Positions 63,606 through 64,000 of a DNA stretch of 64,000 nucleotides are shown piece after piece. The notes beneath the pieces were generated by a model, which worked only from the letters and a program-made list of their open reading frames with translations, was not told the DNA's origin and searched no databases. This DNA comes from Paraburkholderia caffeinilytica. GTDB lineage: Bacteria > Pseudomonadota > Gammaproteobacteria > Burkholderiales > Burkholderiaceae. The stretch covers positions 4,030,001 through 4,094,000 of the forward strand of contig NZ_CP031467.1 of NCBI RefSeq assembly GCF_003368325.1, in the 5' to 3' direction. Numbering within the stretch: position 1 is the stretch's first letter; every line of letters starts with the position of its first letter. A program made the position numbers and the translations under genes.

Positions 63606-64000
63606 ATGAACCTCGATGCTGTTCGCAGTTTTCTCGACGTAGCCGAAACCGGCAGTTTCAGCTTGGCGGCGGCGCGCGTAAACGTCATGCAGTCCACTGT
63701 CTCGGGTCGCATCCAGTCCCTGGAGGACGAGCTCGGCGGTCTCCTGTTTAGTCGCGGCAGAAGTGGTGCTGAACTCACTCCTGCCGGTCAGGAATTTCGC
63801 GCTTACGCTGAAAAAATTGTGCAGACGTGGGATCAGGCTCGTCAGCAGGTAGCACTTCCGCCCGGGTATTCGGGCATCTTCCGTTTTGGTGGTCCCGTTG
63901 CGCTCCAGGATCGGCTCAGTGTTGCCTGGGTGTTGTGGATGAAAGAACATGCCCCAGGAATCGCGCTTCAGCTAGAGGGTGGCTACTCGGACGTTCTGAC
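63606..64000 (+). CDS. LysR-family regulator, 3' end beyond window
   Basis: The first 131 codons of a LysR protein. The HTH (about 1-60) reads VRSFLDVAETGSFSLAAARVNVMQSTVSGRI in pieces, followed by SLEDELGGLLFSRG and the start of the effector domain. The reading frame is open to the end of the window. Its position next to the porin and the carbamoyl operon makes it a candidate regulator of them. Confidence 0.92.
   Translation, partial: MNLDAVRSFLDVAETGSFSLAAARVNVMQSTVSGRIQSLEDELGGLLFSRGRSGAELTPAGQEFRAYAEKIVQTWDQARQQVALPPGYSGIFRFGGPVALQDRLSVAWVLWMKEHAPGIALQLEGGYSDVL

Overview
The window looks like a high-GC betaproteobacterium of the Burkholderiaceae, most likely Paraburkholderia or Burkholderia. 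The grounds are the order tig-clpP-clpX-lon-hupB-tRNA-Val(TAC), the protein sequences of that block, OmpC-type porins and the DUF3999/MarR/glycerate kinase neighbourhood. No species can be named from the sequence alone.

1-10634 is core chromosome: the end of a DUF3999 envelope protein, a degenerate GATTGC repeat, a MarR regulator, glycerate kinase, then the protein quality control block (trigger factor, ClpP, ClpX, Lon), HU and tRNA-Val. Strong intrinsic terminators follow tig, clpX and lon.

10635-40708 is an integrative conjugative element inserted next to tRNA-Val. A DUF4102-type tyrosine integrase comes first. It is followed by an accessory module of a zinc-ribbon protein, a small unknown protein, a LuxR-type regulator and an AlkB/desaturase-like membrane di-iron enzyme. 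These four genes are overlapping or closely packed, and they converge on a tRNA 2-selenouridine synthase gene. Next come an AlpA-like regulator, a ParA-like ATPase and a complete VirB/VirD4 type IV secretion operon (trbM-like, B1, B2, B3, B4, B6, B5, a lipoprotein in the B7 slot, B8, B9, B10, B11). VirD4 is encoded in two overlapping pieces. A PriCT_2/Toprim primase-like protein, an LPD7 protein, a MobC-like protein and a relaxase complete the transfer set. The tail holds an element-borne HU, a SET-domain methyltransferase, a possible small partner gene and a dead integrase remnant.

40709-about 49084 starts with a Tn3-family (Tn501-like) 38-bp terminal repeat, a resolvase and its probable res site, without any transposase gene. 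Beyond it lie an atypical SDR, a LysR regulator, a broken MFS transporter gene, a porin and a secreted family 3 beta-glucosidase. About 1 kb of apparently non-coding sequence follows.

49085-64000 is a catabolic locus. It encodes an SDR (opposite strand), a Cys/Met-type PLP enzyme, a DauA-like D-amino-acid dehydrogenase, a RidA-family protein, a peptide-type ABC importer (Tat-exported binding protein, two permeases, one fused double ATPase), an N-carbamoyl-D-amino-acid hydrolase, an N-carbamoyl-L-amino-acid hydrolase, an isochorismatase-family amidase, a porin and the start of a LysR regulator. The inferred logic is outer-membrane entry, ABC import, decarbamoylation, oxidation of the D-amino acid to an imine, imine hydrolysis, and further breakdown by the PLP enzyme. 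No hydantoinase gene is present. The host gene I expect after tRNA-Val in Burkholderia (ppiD) does not appear before the window ends, so the accessory DNA probably runs past position 64000.
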